In this document: in pieces, positions 6,936-13,600 of the stretch
Position numbering within the stretch: position 1 is the first letter of the stretch
How the letters are laid out: every line of letters starts with the position of its first letter
NCBI GenBank assembly: GCA_023146365.1
Contig: JAGLCE010000110.1
Location: forward strand, 1 to 13,600
Source of the DNA: Endozoicomonadaceae bacterium
Lineage (GTDB): Bacteria; Pseudomonadota; Gammaproteobacteria; Pseudomonadales; Endozoicomonadaceae
Reading direction: 5' to 3'
DNA length: 13,600 nt
Notes under the pieces: generated by a model
What the model was told of the DNA's origin: nothing
Databases searched by the model: none
What the model saw: only the letters and a program-made list of their open reading frames with translations
Position numbers and translations under genes: made by a program

Positions 6936-7862
6936 ATGACGACAACACGCACCACTCAAGCCACCCCATCACGCATCACTGCGTTTTTCCACAAAGTGCT
7001 GGATATTTTATCCTTTCTTTTTTGCTGCTTTCGCGTCACGCCCCACGCTCCCAATGAACCGTCACAAAAAAACATGTCGAATAACGCTAGACAACCGACA
7101 ACGACTCTAAAAAATCGAACTATCAGACCAACTGCCACAACAACGCCGATAATAATAAAACCCAAGAAACGTACTATCAGATCAACTAAACCACGAGCAA
7201 TAGCGAGGCCAATTATTCTACCACAACCAATAATGAAACCGATAGATAGACGCAAAACAACACCGATAAATAATAATCATCATCAATGGCTCGATATATT
7301 GTGGAAGCCAGTTATGGCACCTCCGCTTGTACAAAGTCTGGGTAAACCACAGGAAGACCACACAACACTGGTAGATAATCAAGACCAATGGAGCGATACG
7401 TTATGGTTTATCTATAATGAGCGATTGAAAAATACCCGAAAACCCGTCGATGAACTCAAGCAACAACATAAGAAAGTAAACTGCTGGAGTTGGCAGTGGT
7501 TCCCTTCGGAATTTTCTAGACGTTCTAGCACGTTACGCCAAGCTTGCGCATTCAAAAGTGAGTATGATCTCATGACCTATTATCGCTCCTCTATTCTGAT
7601 GAATGACTTCTTGGAGCTCGCACACGAGGCCGTTAAATATCCCATGGGCAATTCGATTGACGAAACTATGCTAGAAAAATCTCTTTTGCTCTGTCGGTAT
7701 GCCGCCGAGAAATCTAAAGACACCCATGTTGTGGATTACATTAACTACTTACTCAAGCAACAAATGACAAAGAAAGACCGGCATCGTTGTATGCTCGATT
7801 CGGAAAAAACGGTTACCAACTGGCTCAAAAATTTCCGCGCCGCCGACCCCGAGTTCGATTGA
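6936..7862 (+). CDS. Unrecognised 308-aa protein with basic Thr/Pro-rich N-terminus and internal duplications
   Basis: Starts at ATG 6936 without an evident ribosome binding site. Residues 17-35 form a short hydrophobic, Cys-containing segment (FFHKVLDILSFLFCCFRV), too early and too irregular for a normal signal peptide but possibly membrane-associating. Residues 36-115 are strongly basic and Thr/Pro/Ile-rich with a repeated RTIR-x-T motif (18-residue period). Two copies of a QW-x-D-x-LW motif follow (Q117-W123 and Q151-W157, 34-residue period). The C-terminal part (about 165-308) is probably helical and globular, with CWSWQWFPSEF, Leu-rich helices and a Cys-containing tail. I find no catalytic motif and no known domain. 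The upstream region is very AT-rich. A protein of this build could be a host-interaction or envelope-associated accessory protein, which is speculation. Confidence 0.65.
   Translation: MTTTRTTQATPSRITAFFHKVLDILSFLFCCFRVTPHAPNEPSQKNMSNNARQPTTTLKNRTIRPTATTTPIIIKPKKRTIRSTKPRAIARPIILPQPIMKPIDRRKTTPINNNHHQWLDILWKPVMAPPLVQSLGKPQEDHTTLVDNQDQWSDTLWFIYNERLKNTRKPVDELKQQHKKVNCWSWQWFPSEFSRRSSTLRQACAFKSEYDLMTYYRSSILMNDFLELAHEAVKYPMGNSIDETMLEKSLLLCRYAAEKSKDTHVVDYINYLLKQQMTKKDRHRCMLDSEKTVTNWLKNFRAADPEFD
7116..7187 (+). repeat. Diverged direct repeat encoding RTIR-x-T
   Basis: CGAACTATCAGACCAACT (7116-7133) recurs 54 nt later as CGTACTATCAGATCAACT (7170-7187), 16 of 18 identical and in frame. Together with the residues between them this looks like a duplicated 18-residue basic unit in the N-terminal region of the 308-aa protein. 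Confidence 0.6.
7281..7406 (+). repeat. Two diverged copies of a Trp-motif segment in the 308-aa protein
   Basis: The segments at 7281-7304 and 7383-7406 encode HQWLDILW and DQWSDTLW, 34 residues apart. Both Trp, the Asp and the Leu are conserved while the DNA has drifted, which suggests an older duplication kept at the protein level. Confidence 0.5.
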
Positions 7863-7980
7863 CCGTTTAAGAACAAGCCTTAGCAATGGCATGACACCAC
7901 CTTACAACCAATACAATCAACAAAAAGATAGATCCCACAACCCCTCTCTTTGATAGACTGTCATCGTTCATCCCCACTTT

Positions 7981-7996
7981 GGTCAGCAGCCTGACC
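7981..7996 (+). promoter_or_regulatory. Inverted repeat just upstream of the parE ribosome binding site
   Basis: GGTCAG-CAGC-CTGACC is a perfect 6-bp inverted repeat with a 4-nt loop, ending 16 nt before AGGA of parE. It has no T tract, so it is not a terminator. It might form an mRNA hairpin in the parE leader or be an operator. It is short enough to occur by chance. Confidence 0.3.
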
Positions 7997-8021
7997 CATT
8001 TGAATGTCATACAGGAAAATC

Positions 8022-9911
8022 ATGCCTAACGATTACACAGCAGAATCCATTGAAGTCCTTAGCGGGCTTGATCCAGTGCGCAAGCGCCCAGGTATGTATA
8101 CGGACACCACTCGGCCCAACCACCTCGCACAGGAAGTTATCGACAACAGTGTCGACGAAGCGCTGGCGGGACACGCCAGTGAAATCATAGTCATTCTGCA
8201 TCCAGACCAGTCGCTAGAAATAACTGATAACGGCCGCGGAATGCCAGTAGATATCCACCCAGTGCACCAAGTTTCCGGTGTCGAGCTAATTCTGACCCGT
8301 CTGCATGCCGGTGGCAAATTCTCCAACAAAAACTATCAGTTCTCCGGTGGTCTGCACGGCGTGGGCGTTTCCGTCGTTAACGCGCTGTCCACAAAGCTCG
8401 ATATCACCATTCGCCGTGATGGCCAAGTGTACACCATCAGCTTTGCCGACGGTCACAAGCAATCTGAGCTAGAGAACATCAACACCTGCGGCAAGCGCAA
8501 TACCGGCACCGCTATCCATTTTTGGCCCAATGCCACCTATTTTGATTTTCCCAAATTTTCTGTCAGTAAGCTCAAGCATGTACTGCGTGCCAAGGCTGTG
8601 CTCTGCCCCGGTCTACAGACGGAGTTCAAAGAGTTGAGCTCCGGAGAAACTAGCACCTGGCACTACGAAGACGGCTTGGTGGATTATCTGAAAGCGGCCT
8701 GTGAAGGCTATGAACTGTTGCCCCTGCACCCATTCACCGGCCATCTGACTGGCACAACCGAAGCGGTGGACTGGGCAGTCGTCTGGCTGCCGGAAGGTGG
8801 CGAACTGGCCACCGAATCCTACGTTAATCTGATTCCCACCACCCAAGGCGGCACCCACGTCAACGGTCTACGCACAGGCCTGTTGGAAGCGATGCGGGAA
8901 TTTTGCGAATACCGTAGCCTGCTTCCCCGAGGTCTAAAACTCTCACCAGACGACATCTGGGAACGGTGCAGCTACGTGCTTTCCGCCAAATTGGCTAACC
9001 CACAGTTCTCCGGACAGACCAAAGAGCGCCTCTCCTCCCGTGAGTGCGCCGCGTTTGTCTCTGGCACGGTAAAGGATGCCTTCAGCCTCTGGCTGAATCA
9101 GCATACCGAGCAGGCTGAACAACTAGCGGAACTATGCATCAACAACGCCCAGCGCCGGATGTCCAAGGCAAAGAAAGTTGCTCGGAAAAAGGTCACCCAT
9201 GGACCAGCACTACCCGGAAAGCTGGCGGACTGTTCCAGCCAAGATGTCTCCCTCACCGAACTATTCCTGGTAGAAGGGGACTCAGCAGGTGGCTCTGCCA
9301 AGCAGGCCCGCGATCGAGAATCTCAGGCCATCATGCCCCTGCGCGGCAAGATACTGAACAGCTGGGAGGTGGACTCCAGTGAAGTGCTCTCTTCCCAAGA
9401 GATACATGATATCTCTGTAGCACTTGGCGTTGACCCAGGCTCCGACGATATCAGTGGTTTGCGCTACGGCAAAATTTGCATCCTCGCCGATGCCGACTCC
9501 GACGGCCTACACATCGCCACACTGCTCTGTGCGCTATTTCTACAACACTTCCAGCCGCTGGTCGACAATGGAAATATCCACGTCGCAATGCCGCCACTCT
9601 ACCGTATTGATATCGGCAAAGAGGTCTATTACGCACTGGATGACGCAGAAAAAGAAGGCATACTACAACGCTTAAAAGCAGAAAAGAAGCGTGGCAAAAT
9701 CAATGTACAGCGCTTCAAAGGCCTGGGTGAGATGAACCCACTGCAGCTACGTGAGACTACCATGTCTCGGGACACTCGACGTCTGGTTCAGCTAACCAAC
9801 GAAGACATGCTCACGACCCGACAGGTTATGGACATGATGCTGGCAAAGAAACGGGCACCTGACCGAAAACATTGGCTGGAAACAAAAGGAAATCTGATAG
9901 ACATTTCCTAG
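8022..9911 (+). CDS. parE: DNA topoisomerase IV subunit B
   Basis: 629 aa against 630 in E. coli. ParE is the ATPase subunit that, with ParC, decatenates daughter chromosomes. The ATG at 8022 follows AGGA (8013-8016) by 5 nt, and the protein starts directly with the family's N-terminus. GHKL ATPase: E38 and N42 in EVIDNSVDEALAG, D69 in EITDNGRGMP, and the ATP lid GGLHGVGVS (109-117). The transducer domain includes GQTKERLSS with the QTK-loop lysine. The TOPRIM domain has E418 in LVEGDSAGG and the metal site DADSDG (D490, D492, D494), the same variant as E. coli ParE. RFKGLGEMNP follows. The C-terminal end lacks the short acidic insert seen in E. coli. In E. coli yqiA is the direct neighbour; here unrelated genes intervene. 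No parC is seen within the window. Confidence 0.97.
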   Translation: MPNDYTAESIEVLSGLDPVRKRPGMYTDTTRPNHLAQEVIDNSVDEALAGHASEIIVILHPDQSLEITDNGRGMPVDIHPVHQVSGVELILTRLHAGGKFSNKNYQFSGGLHGVGVSVVNALSTKLDITIRRDGQVYTISFADGHKQSELENINTCGKRNTGTAIHFWPNATYFDFPKFSVSKLKHVLRAKAVLCPGLQTEFKELSSGETSTWHYEDGLVDYLKAACEGYELLPLHPFTGHLTGTTEAVDWAVVWLPEGGELATESYVNLIPTTQGGTHVNGLRTGLLEAMREFCEYRSLLPRGLKLSPDDIWERCSYVLSAKLANPQFSGQTKERLSSRECAAFVSGTVKDAFSLWLNQHTEQAEQLAELCINNAQRRMSKAKKVARKKVTHGPALPGKLADCSSQDVSLTELFLVEGDSAGGSAKQARDRESQAIMPLRGKILNSWEVDSSEVLSSQEIHDISVALGVDPGSDDISGLRYGKICILADADSDGLHIATLLCALFLQHFQPLVDNGNIHVAMPPLYRIDIGKEVYYALDDAEKEGILQRLKAEKKRGKINVQRFKGLGEMNPLQLRETTMSRDTRRLVQLTNEDMLTTRQVMDMMLAKKRAPDRKHWLETKGNLIDIS

Positions 9912-10651
9912 GTGGCGGATAAACCTCAAGCGAAGCCTATAAAGCGTTCTGTGTCATCGCACTATTTAATATACGCAGCCAGTTGCTCTAGGCGTTGAGG
10001 CGGTAGGAAAAGATAAAATACTCGATGCAATAGACATCAAATAGGATATTAATGCTGATTTGCCGCTTACTAGTAGCTTATTTTATCTCTAACTTCCTCA
10101 GCGATAATCTCACTCAAAGTGTTTTTTTGATATCAATTACCCTGAAGTACCAGGTGAAAATACTTTCGCTGGATTCAAGCAATAAATGCAAGCGCCGAGT
10201 CACCACCACTGGCAGCGACTTCCTTTTTATTTATATCACTACTTGATATAAGCATCCGATTAAATGAGGTCATATTTCCCTCAAAAACATTTCGACTCCA
10301 CAGACTTAAAGTGTCTATTATCTGGCTAATTAAGTGCGCACGGAGATAATCAATAACCACAACCTATAAACAGGAAATATATACGCCAAAGAGCCGAACA
10401 TAAAACATATACCATTAAGACAGGATGCTATAAAAACAATATTACGAAAGCACTGATCAATATTAACAATACCTTAACTTTATCCATCAAGAAACGTCTA
10501 ATCAACGCATAGACATGGAATAAACTATCAAAAAACGTTATTGACAAATTATTTTCAACTGATATCATCGGACGGGAATGAAATGTCATTAATAGATATG
10601 GTGCTACCTAAGAGAAATGCGGCTAAAAAATGAAAAACCTTGGAATTCGGC
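9912..10651. other. AT-rich stretch between parE and tRNA-Ser without a recognisable gene
   Basis: Only short frames occur here. One at 10052-10246 has an AGGA-type site before its ATG, but its 64-residue product has no recognisable feature. Around 9985-10095 one frame reads as protein-like (ALGVEAVGKDKILDAIDIK) between stops, which could be a decayed gene fragment. A perfect 7-bp inverted repeat TATATCA/TGATATA with a 5-nt loop lies at 10232-10250, without a T tract. No terminator for parE is evident. The stretch faces the 3' end of the tRNA gene, a usual place for integrated elements, but I found no second copy of the tRNA end. Confidence 0.5.
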
Positions 10652-10675
10652 AATAAAACCATGACTATTGTCATG
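10652..10675 (-). terminator. Possible terminator of tRNA-Ser transcription
   Basis: On the - strand CATGAC-AATA-GTCATG forms a perfect 6-bp hairpin followed by GTTTTATT, 22 nt beyond the tRNA CCA end. The stem is short and the T run is only four, so it may be a weak terminator or a processing hairpin. Confidence 0.45.
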
Positions 10676-10696
10676 TCAGCGGGCTATCTTCTGATG

Positions 10697-10787
10697 TGGC
10701 GGAGGGACAGGGATTCGAACCCTGGGTGGGCTACAAACCCACGCCGGTTTTCAAGACCGGTGCTTTCAACCGCTCAGCCATCCCTCC
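10697..10787 (-). tRNA. serT: tRNA-Ser(UGA)
   Basis: The - strand sequence begins GGAGGGATGGCTGAGCGGTT and ends with TCCCTCC, the discriminator G and an encoded CCA (10699-10697). The 7-bp acceptor stem is perfect. The anticodon stem CCGGT/ACCGG encloses CTTGAAA, giving anticodon TGA (10753-10751), which reads UCN serine codons. The long variable arm (GTGGG...CCCAC) is the class II feature of serine tRNAs, and the T arm has GGTTCGAATCC. In E. coli serT also lies next to yccA. Confidence 0.97.
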
Positions 10788-10820
10788 GACAAAGCCCTAG
10801 TAACGAATAGGACGATGGCA

Positions 10821-10848
10821 ATAATACTGAAAATTCCCTTAGAGTCAA
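10821..10848 (-). promoter_or_regulatory. Promoter of tRNA-Ser
   Basis: On the - strand TTGACT (10848-10843), a 16-nt spacer and TATTAT (10826-10821) match consensus at 10 of 12 positions. The -10 ends 33 nt before the mature tRNA 5' end, leaving a short leader for RNase P removal. Confidence 0.7.
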
Positions 10849-10857
10849 CGGTATATC

Positions 10858-10885
10858 TTGAAATCATTTTATTCAACGGTATCCT
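10858..10885 (+). promoter_or_regulatory. Candidate promoter of yccA
   Basis: TTGAAA (10858-10863), a 16-nt spacer and TATCCT (10880-10885) lie about 50 nt before the yccA ATG and back to back with the tRNA-Ser promoter. The -35 is good and the -10 is mediocre. Confidence 0.35.
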
Positions 10886-10933
10886 TACCAAGAGAATCTC
10901 AACAAATTTAGTGATAACTTAGGGAGTTTTATC

Positions 10934-11599
10934 ATGACAGATCGACCTGCAAACTACGCACATCCAGAAACTGGCGTAAACGTCAGTATGAACAGTGTTC
11001 TCAGAAACACCTACATGTTGCTTGGCGCGACCCTCATGTTCAGCGCAATGACGGCCGGTATCGCCATGGCACTGGATATCAGCCGAATGACGGCCTTAGT
11101 ACTCAGTGTGGTGGGCTTCGGACTCATTTTTGTTGTCCAGAAAACCGCTGACTCTGCCAAAGGTTTGGTGGCTGTTTTTGCCTTCACCGGCGTTCTAGGT
11201 GCAGCTCTTGGCCCCATGCTGAACCACTACCTAACCCTGTCAAACGGCCCATCCCTTATTTTTCAAGCTCTAGCAGGAACAGCGCTGGTTTTCTTTACAC
11301 TGTCCAGCTATGTCCTTACCACCCGAAAGGACTTCTCCTTCTTGGGCGGTTTTCTGATCGTCGGCTTGGTCGTAGCAGTTATTGCGGGTATCGCCTTGAT
11401 ATTCTTCCATGCCCCCGCAGCTCAATTGGCGCTGTCTGCCGCTATTGTTTTGCTAATGTCTGGCTTTATTCTGTTTGACACCAGCCGGATCATCCATGGT
11501 GGTGAGACCAACTACATCCGAGCAACCGTCTCCCTCTACCTGAACATCTATAACCTGTTCACAGCCCTGCTTCACCTGCTGAGTGCTCGTGACGATTAA
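10934..11599 (+). CDS. yccA: Bax inhibitor-1/YccA family inner-membrane protein
   Basis: 221 aa, close to E. coli YccA (219 aa). The start is fixed by AGGGAG (10921-10926) with 7-nt spacing. After a polar N-terminus of about 20 residues there are about seven hydrophobic segments (roughly 25-47, 51-70, 76-96, 105-127, 135-157, 161-181 and 197-216). The C-terminal family signature is present: ILFDTSRIIHGGETNYIRA, then SLYLNIYNLFTALLHLL, with the Asp residues used in the pH-sensing site of this family. E. coli YccA is a substrate and modulator of the membrane protease FtsH and protects SecY when secretion is jammed. The gene has its own terminator, so it appears monocistronic. Its position between tRNA-Ser and the tus genes is the conserved gammaproteobacterial arrangement. 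Confidence 0.93.
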   Translation: MTDRPANYAHPETGVNVSMNSVLRNTYMLLGATLMFSAMTAGIAMALDISRMTALVLSVVGFGLIFVVQKTADSAKGLVAVFAFTGVLGAALGPMLNHYLTLSNGPSLIFQALAGTALVFFTLSSYVLTTRKDFSFLGGFLIVGLVVAVIAGIALIFFHAPAAQLALSAAIVLLMSGFILFDTSRIIHGGETNYIRATVSLYLNIYNLFTALLHLLSARDD

Positions 11600-11621
11600 T
11601 CAACCATTCGCTACCTTCGAT

Positions 11622-11648
11622 AAAAGCTCTGTTTATGCAGAGCTTTTT
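11622..11648 (+). terminator. Rho-independent terminator after yccA
   Basis: AAAAGCTCTG (11622-11631) pairs perfectly with CAGAGCTTTT (11638-11647) around a 6-nt loop and runs into five T in total. It separates yccA from the tus operon, which therefore needs its own promoter in 11649-11779. I see only weak candidates there, such as an AT-rich TAATAT near 11690. Confidence 0.85.
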
Positions 11649-11779
11649 CATACCTACCTGAAACTCTGTTAATCCCTTGGGTTATGCTAATATTCGCTCA
11701 CTTAGCTCGTAGGGACGCGTCAACAACAGTCACATAACAGAATTGGCAAGTACCAACCCGCTAACTCCGGATACAAGGA

Positions 11780-12172
11780 ATGCAATACACACTGGCGATT
11801 TATGGTGCTCCCTACTCAACTCAGGCCTGCCAAACAGCATTAAATTTTTCCCATGCTGCACTGAATCGTGGCCATACGATTTATCGAGTATTTTTATATC
11901 AGGATGCCGTTCATACTGCCTCTTCACTGGCGGTACCGCCTCAGGATGAGATAGATCTTTATCAAGAGTGGCAACAGCTGGCGACTCACTACGACATAGA
12001 CATGGTTGTCTGTATCTCAGCGGCACTACGCCGCGGAATGCTCGATCAAGCCGAGAGCGAGCGCTATAAGAAAAACCATTTCAATCTGGCGGATGGCTTC
12101 ACTATCTCTGGACTAGGTCAATTAGTCGATGGTGCCATCCAGTCTGACCGATTAATCACCTTTGGAGGTTGA
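11780..12172 (+). CDS. tusD: Sulfurtransferase complex subunit TusD
   Basis: 130 aa. TusD, in the TusBCD complex, accepts a persulfide from TusA and passes it to TusE, on the way to MnmA and 2-thiouridine at U34 of tRNA-Lys, tRNA-Glu and tRNA-Gln. The DsrE-like fold is shown by AIYGAPYSTQACQTALNF and GHTIYRVFLYQDAVHTA. The active Cys lies in VVCISAALRRGM as C78, the same position as in E. coli TusD, and ends GFTISGLGQLVDG and SDRLITFGG are typical. The ATG at 11780 gives the correct N-terminus, although AAGGA abuts it directly, an unusually tight spacing. tusC starts 1 nt after its stop. Confidence 0.95.
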   Translation: MQYTLAIYGAPYSTQACQTALNFSHAALNRGHTIYRVFLYQDAVHTASSLAVPPQDEIDLYQEWQQLATHYDIDMVVCISAALRRGMLDQAESERYKKNHFNLADGFTISGLGQLVDGAIQSDRLITFGG

Positions 12173-12173
12173 A

Positions 12174-12530
12174 ATGTCTCGCATCGGAATTATCAATACA
12201 CGCCCCCCTTATGGCTCAACAGCTACAAAAGACGCCTTAGATGTTGCTCTGGTCTGCGCATCGTATGATCAAAACACCAGCCTACTATTCTTGGGCGACG
12301 GTATTTATCAGCTAATCAAGGGACAATCACCTGAAGATCTGCCCCAAAAAAACCCTGAAAACATGCTGCAAGCACTTGATATGTACGATATTAAACACGT
12401 TTTTGCCTGCGAGGAAGATCTCAAGGAACGAGGCCTTCAAGCCTGCGATCTAACACTCTCTGTCGCCCTGCTGCAACGCAATACCATTGGTGAATGGCTC
12501 GCTCAACAGGATCGAATTTTTAATTTTTAA
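12174..12530 (+). CDS. tusC: Sulfurtransferase complex subunit TusC
   Basis: 118 aa, against 119 in E. coli. GGAGGT (12164-12169), inside the tusD end, sits 4 nt before ATG 12174, and the tusD stop is 1 nt upstream, so translation is coupled. The structural core of the TusBCD heterohexamer is recognisable from IINTRPPYGSTATKDALDVA, SLLFLGDGIYQLIKGQ and the ending CDLTLSVALLQRNTIGEW. TusC has no required catalytic cysteine in the relay. Confidence 0.95.
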   Translation: MSRIGIINTRPPYGSTATKDALDVALVCASYDQNTSLLFLGDGIYQLIKGQSPEDLPQKNPENMLQALDMYDIKHVFACEEDLKERGLQACDLTLSVALLQRNTIGEWLAQQDRIFNF

Positions 12531-12531
12531 C

Positions 12532-12569
12532 TTCATTTGCTAACGATTAATTTCACTTGCTAACGATTA
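12532..12569 (+). repeat. Direct repeat filling the tusC-tusB gap
   Basis: TTCATTTGCTAACGATTA (12532-12549) and TTCACTTGCTAACGATTA (12552-12569) differ at one of 18 positions and are 20 nt apart. They occupy nearly the whole 45-nt gap between the tusC stop and the tusB start. A recent local duplication is the simplest reading. Confidence 0.85.
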
Positions 12570-12575
12570 GCCATA

Positions 12576-12881
12576 ATGCCAATACTGCATACCATTAACA
12601 AACCGGCCCATGCCTGCCAAGCTCTGTTCCATGCAAGGTCTACGCTAATGCCTGGCGACACGTTACTCTTCATTGAAGACGGCGTATTCACACTGATTGC
12701 CAACAGCATGACATACAAGATACTGACAAATCTGAGCGAACACCATACCATTGCAGGCTTGTTACCAGATATCCACGCACGCGGCCTGATCAACCGGTTG
12801 CCTGAATGGGTCACACGAGTCGACTATGACGGCTTCGTCGCATTCACTGAAACCCATACACACACCCTGAGCTGGACTTAA
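12576..12881 (+). CDS. tusB: Sulfurtransferase complex subunit TusB
   Basis: 101 aa, against 95 in E. coli. It is the DsrH-type subunit of TusBCD. ILHTINKPAH at the start, GDTLLFIEDGVFTLI and VDYDGFVAFTETHTHTLSW at the end match the family pattern (E. coli ends DYTDFVRL...QMAW). The start ATG 12576 has no visible ribosome binding site; the duplicated sequence just upstream has separated it from tusC. The usual conserved segment RGLINRLP is present. Order D-C-B matches other gammaproteobacteria. Confidence 0.92.
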   Translation: MPILHTINKPAHACQALFHARSTLMPGDTLLFIEDGVFTLIANSMTYKILTNLSEHHTIAGLLPDIHARGLINRLPEWVTRVDYDGFVAFTETHTHTLSWT

Positions 12882-12889
12882 TTGAACGA

Positions 12890-13225
12890 ATGAACACCCT
12901 AATGATCAGCGAACACGTAATCCCGTTAGATAAAGAGGGTTATCTGCAAAACCTCAATGATTGGAACCCTGATGTTGCGGTAGCGCTGGCTCAAATGATC
13001 GGCATCACACTCATTCCTGCCCACTGGGAAATATTAAATGCCATTCGGAATTTCTATCAGAGCTATGATCTTTCGCCCAGTCAGCGCCCCTTTGTCAAAT
13101 ACATTGCCAATACACTGGGAGCCGAAAAAGGACGCAGTATTTACTTGATGAAGCTCTTCCCCGAAAGCCCAGCCAAGCTGGCAGCACGAATTGCTGGTTT
13201 ACCAAGACCTTCTAACTGTTTTTAA
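12890..13225 (+). CDS. tusE: TusE, DsrC-family sulfur carrier
   Basis: 111 aa, typical of the family. TusE takes the persulfide from TusD and docks with MnmA for tRNA 2-thiolation. DsrC features: GYLQNLNDWNPDVAVALAQ at the N-terminus, LIPAHWEILNAIRNFYQSY, then LMKLFPESPAKLAARIAGLP. The penultimate cysteine C110 (SNCF ending) is the sulfur-carrying residue on the flexible C-terminal arm. Only one Cys is present in the arm, as in TusE and unlike sulfite-reductase DsrC, which has two. The gene follows tusB by 8 nt. ATG 12890 is used; an ATG four codons further (12902) is also possible. Confidence 0.95.
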   Translation: MNTLMISEHVIPLDKEGYLQNLNDWNPDVAVALAQMIGITLIPAHWEILNAIRNFYQSYDLSPSQRPFVKYIANTLGAEKGRSIYLMKLFPESPAKLAARIAGLPRPSNCF

Positions 13226-13363
13226 TCATTGACCTGTTCAAAAAACTGGGTAAGCTGTCGATTAATCAGAGCCACATGCACAACCATCATCTCTGAATCG
13301 CTCTCCCGAAAAAGAAAAATCCTTGATGATTCATTTAATTAAAAACGTTCTTGTTTAGTTTTA

Positions 13364-13600
13364 TTAATTATTTTGTGACAAGAAGCTTAATGCCTGCCCC
13401 GTCCAACGTTGTGAAATATCATTATTAAAAAAATTGTTTACCACCACTCTCATTTTATCCGGTACATTTTCTAACATAGTATTTAAATGATCTAAGTGTT
13501 TATCTTTACCTTCACCAGTTTTCAAAAATTCTATTTTGTTTTTTGTTAGCTGAGTCAATGTTTTACTATCATTAAATGTCGGGTCTCGCCTGATTATAAA
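13364..13600 (-). CDS. C-terminal part of an unrecognised protein running in from the right edge
   Basis: The - strand frame is open from the window edge to a TAA at 13366-13364 (78 residues visible). It needs no start inside the window: the codons beyond the TTG at 13558 remain open and protein-like (RRDPTFNDSKTLTQLTKNK). The text is hydrophilic and helical in character (LDHLNTMLENVPDKMR, then VVVNNFFNNDISQRWTGQAL). No domain is recognised. It is convergent with the tus operon, with 138 nt between stops in which I see no clear terminator. Confidence 0.55.
   Translation of the reverse strand, partial: FIIRRDPTFNDSKTLTQLTKNKIEFLKTGEGKDKHLDHLNTMLENVPDKMRVVVNNFFNNDISQRWTGQALSFLSQNN

Noticed and set aside
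10052..10246. 64-aa + strand frame in the parE-tRNA gap
   Set aside because: It has an AGGA-like site, but the product has no pattern of a known protein and the region is AT-rich; not strong enough to call a gene.

Overview
The window reads as a chromosomal segment of a gammaproteobacterium. The evidence is the pairing of envC with a C-terminal processing protease, a ParE of near-E. coli length and motifs, the YqiA-type esterase, and the tRNA-Ser(UGA) / yccA / tusDCB-tusE block, which has the E. coli/Pseudomonas neighbourhood logic. Core genes have moderate GC and the intergenic regions are clearly AT-rich. A marine or host-associated member of the Oceanospirillales/Endozoicomonas type is possible, but this is only an impression from composition and from the mix of core genes with unrecognised proteins.

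Left part (1-4053): the tail of an unrecognised protein runs in from the left edge. It is followed by envC (divisome-controlled activator of periplasmic amidases), ctpA (periplasmic S41 protease with PDZ domain) and a LOG-family nucleotide phosphoribohydrolase. All are on the + strand, with a terminator after ctpA.

Middle part (4035-8021): accessory in character. A 136-aa unknown gene on the - strand overlaps the end of the LOG gene. A yqiA esterase homologue then follows with an in-frame TAG at codon 43 but otherwise intact catalytic residues. A cold-shock protein gene on the - strand has a near-consensus promoter, a leader of about 190 nt and a strong UUCG-loop terminator. A 166-aa unknown - strand gene may be frameshifted. 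A 308-aa unknown + strand gene has a basic Thr/Pro-rich N-terminus and internal duplications. In E. coli yqiA is adjacent to parE; here about 2.7 kb lies between them.

Right part (8022-13600): parE (topoisomerase IV subunit B), then about 785 nt of AT-rich sequence with no recognisable gene, then tRNA-Ser(UGA) on the - strand with its own promoter, divergent from yccA (Bax-inhibitor-1 family membrane protein) with its terminator. The tusD-tusC-tusB-tusE set follows, the sulfur relay that passes persulfide to MnmA for 2-thiolation of U34 in tRNA. The short stretch 13226-13363 after tusE holds nothing I can identify. A - strand gene runs in from the right edge (13364-13600).

I did not find a convincing new multi-gene system. 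The most notable items are the nonsense codon in yqiA, the unknown genes between yqiA and parE, and several short perfect or near-perfect tandem duplications, two of them inside the processing protease gene.
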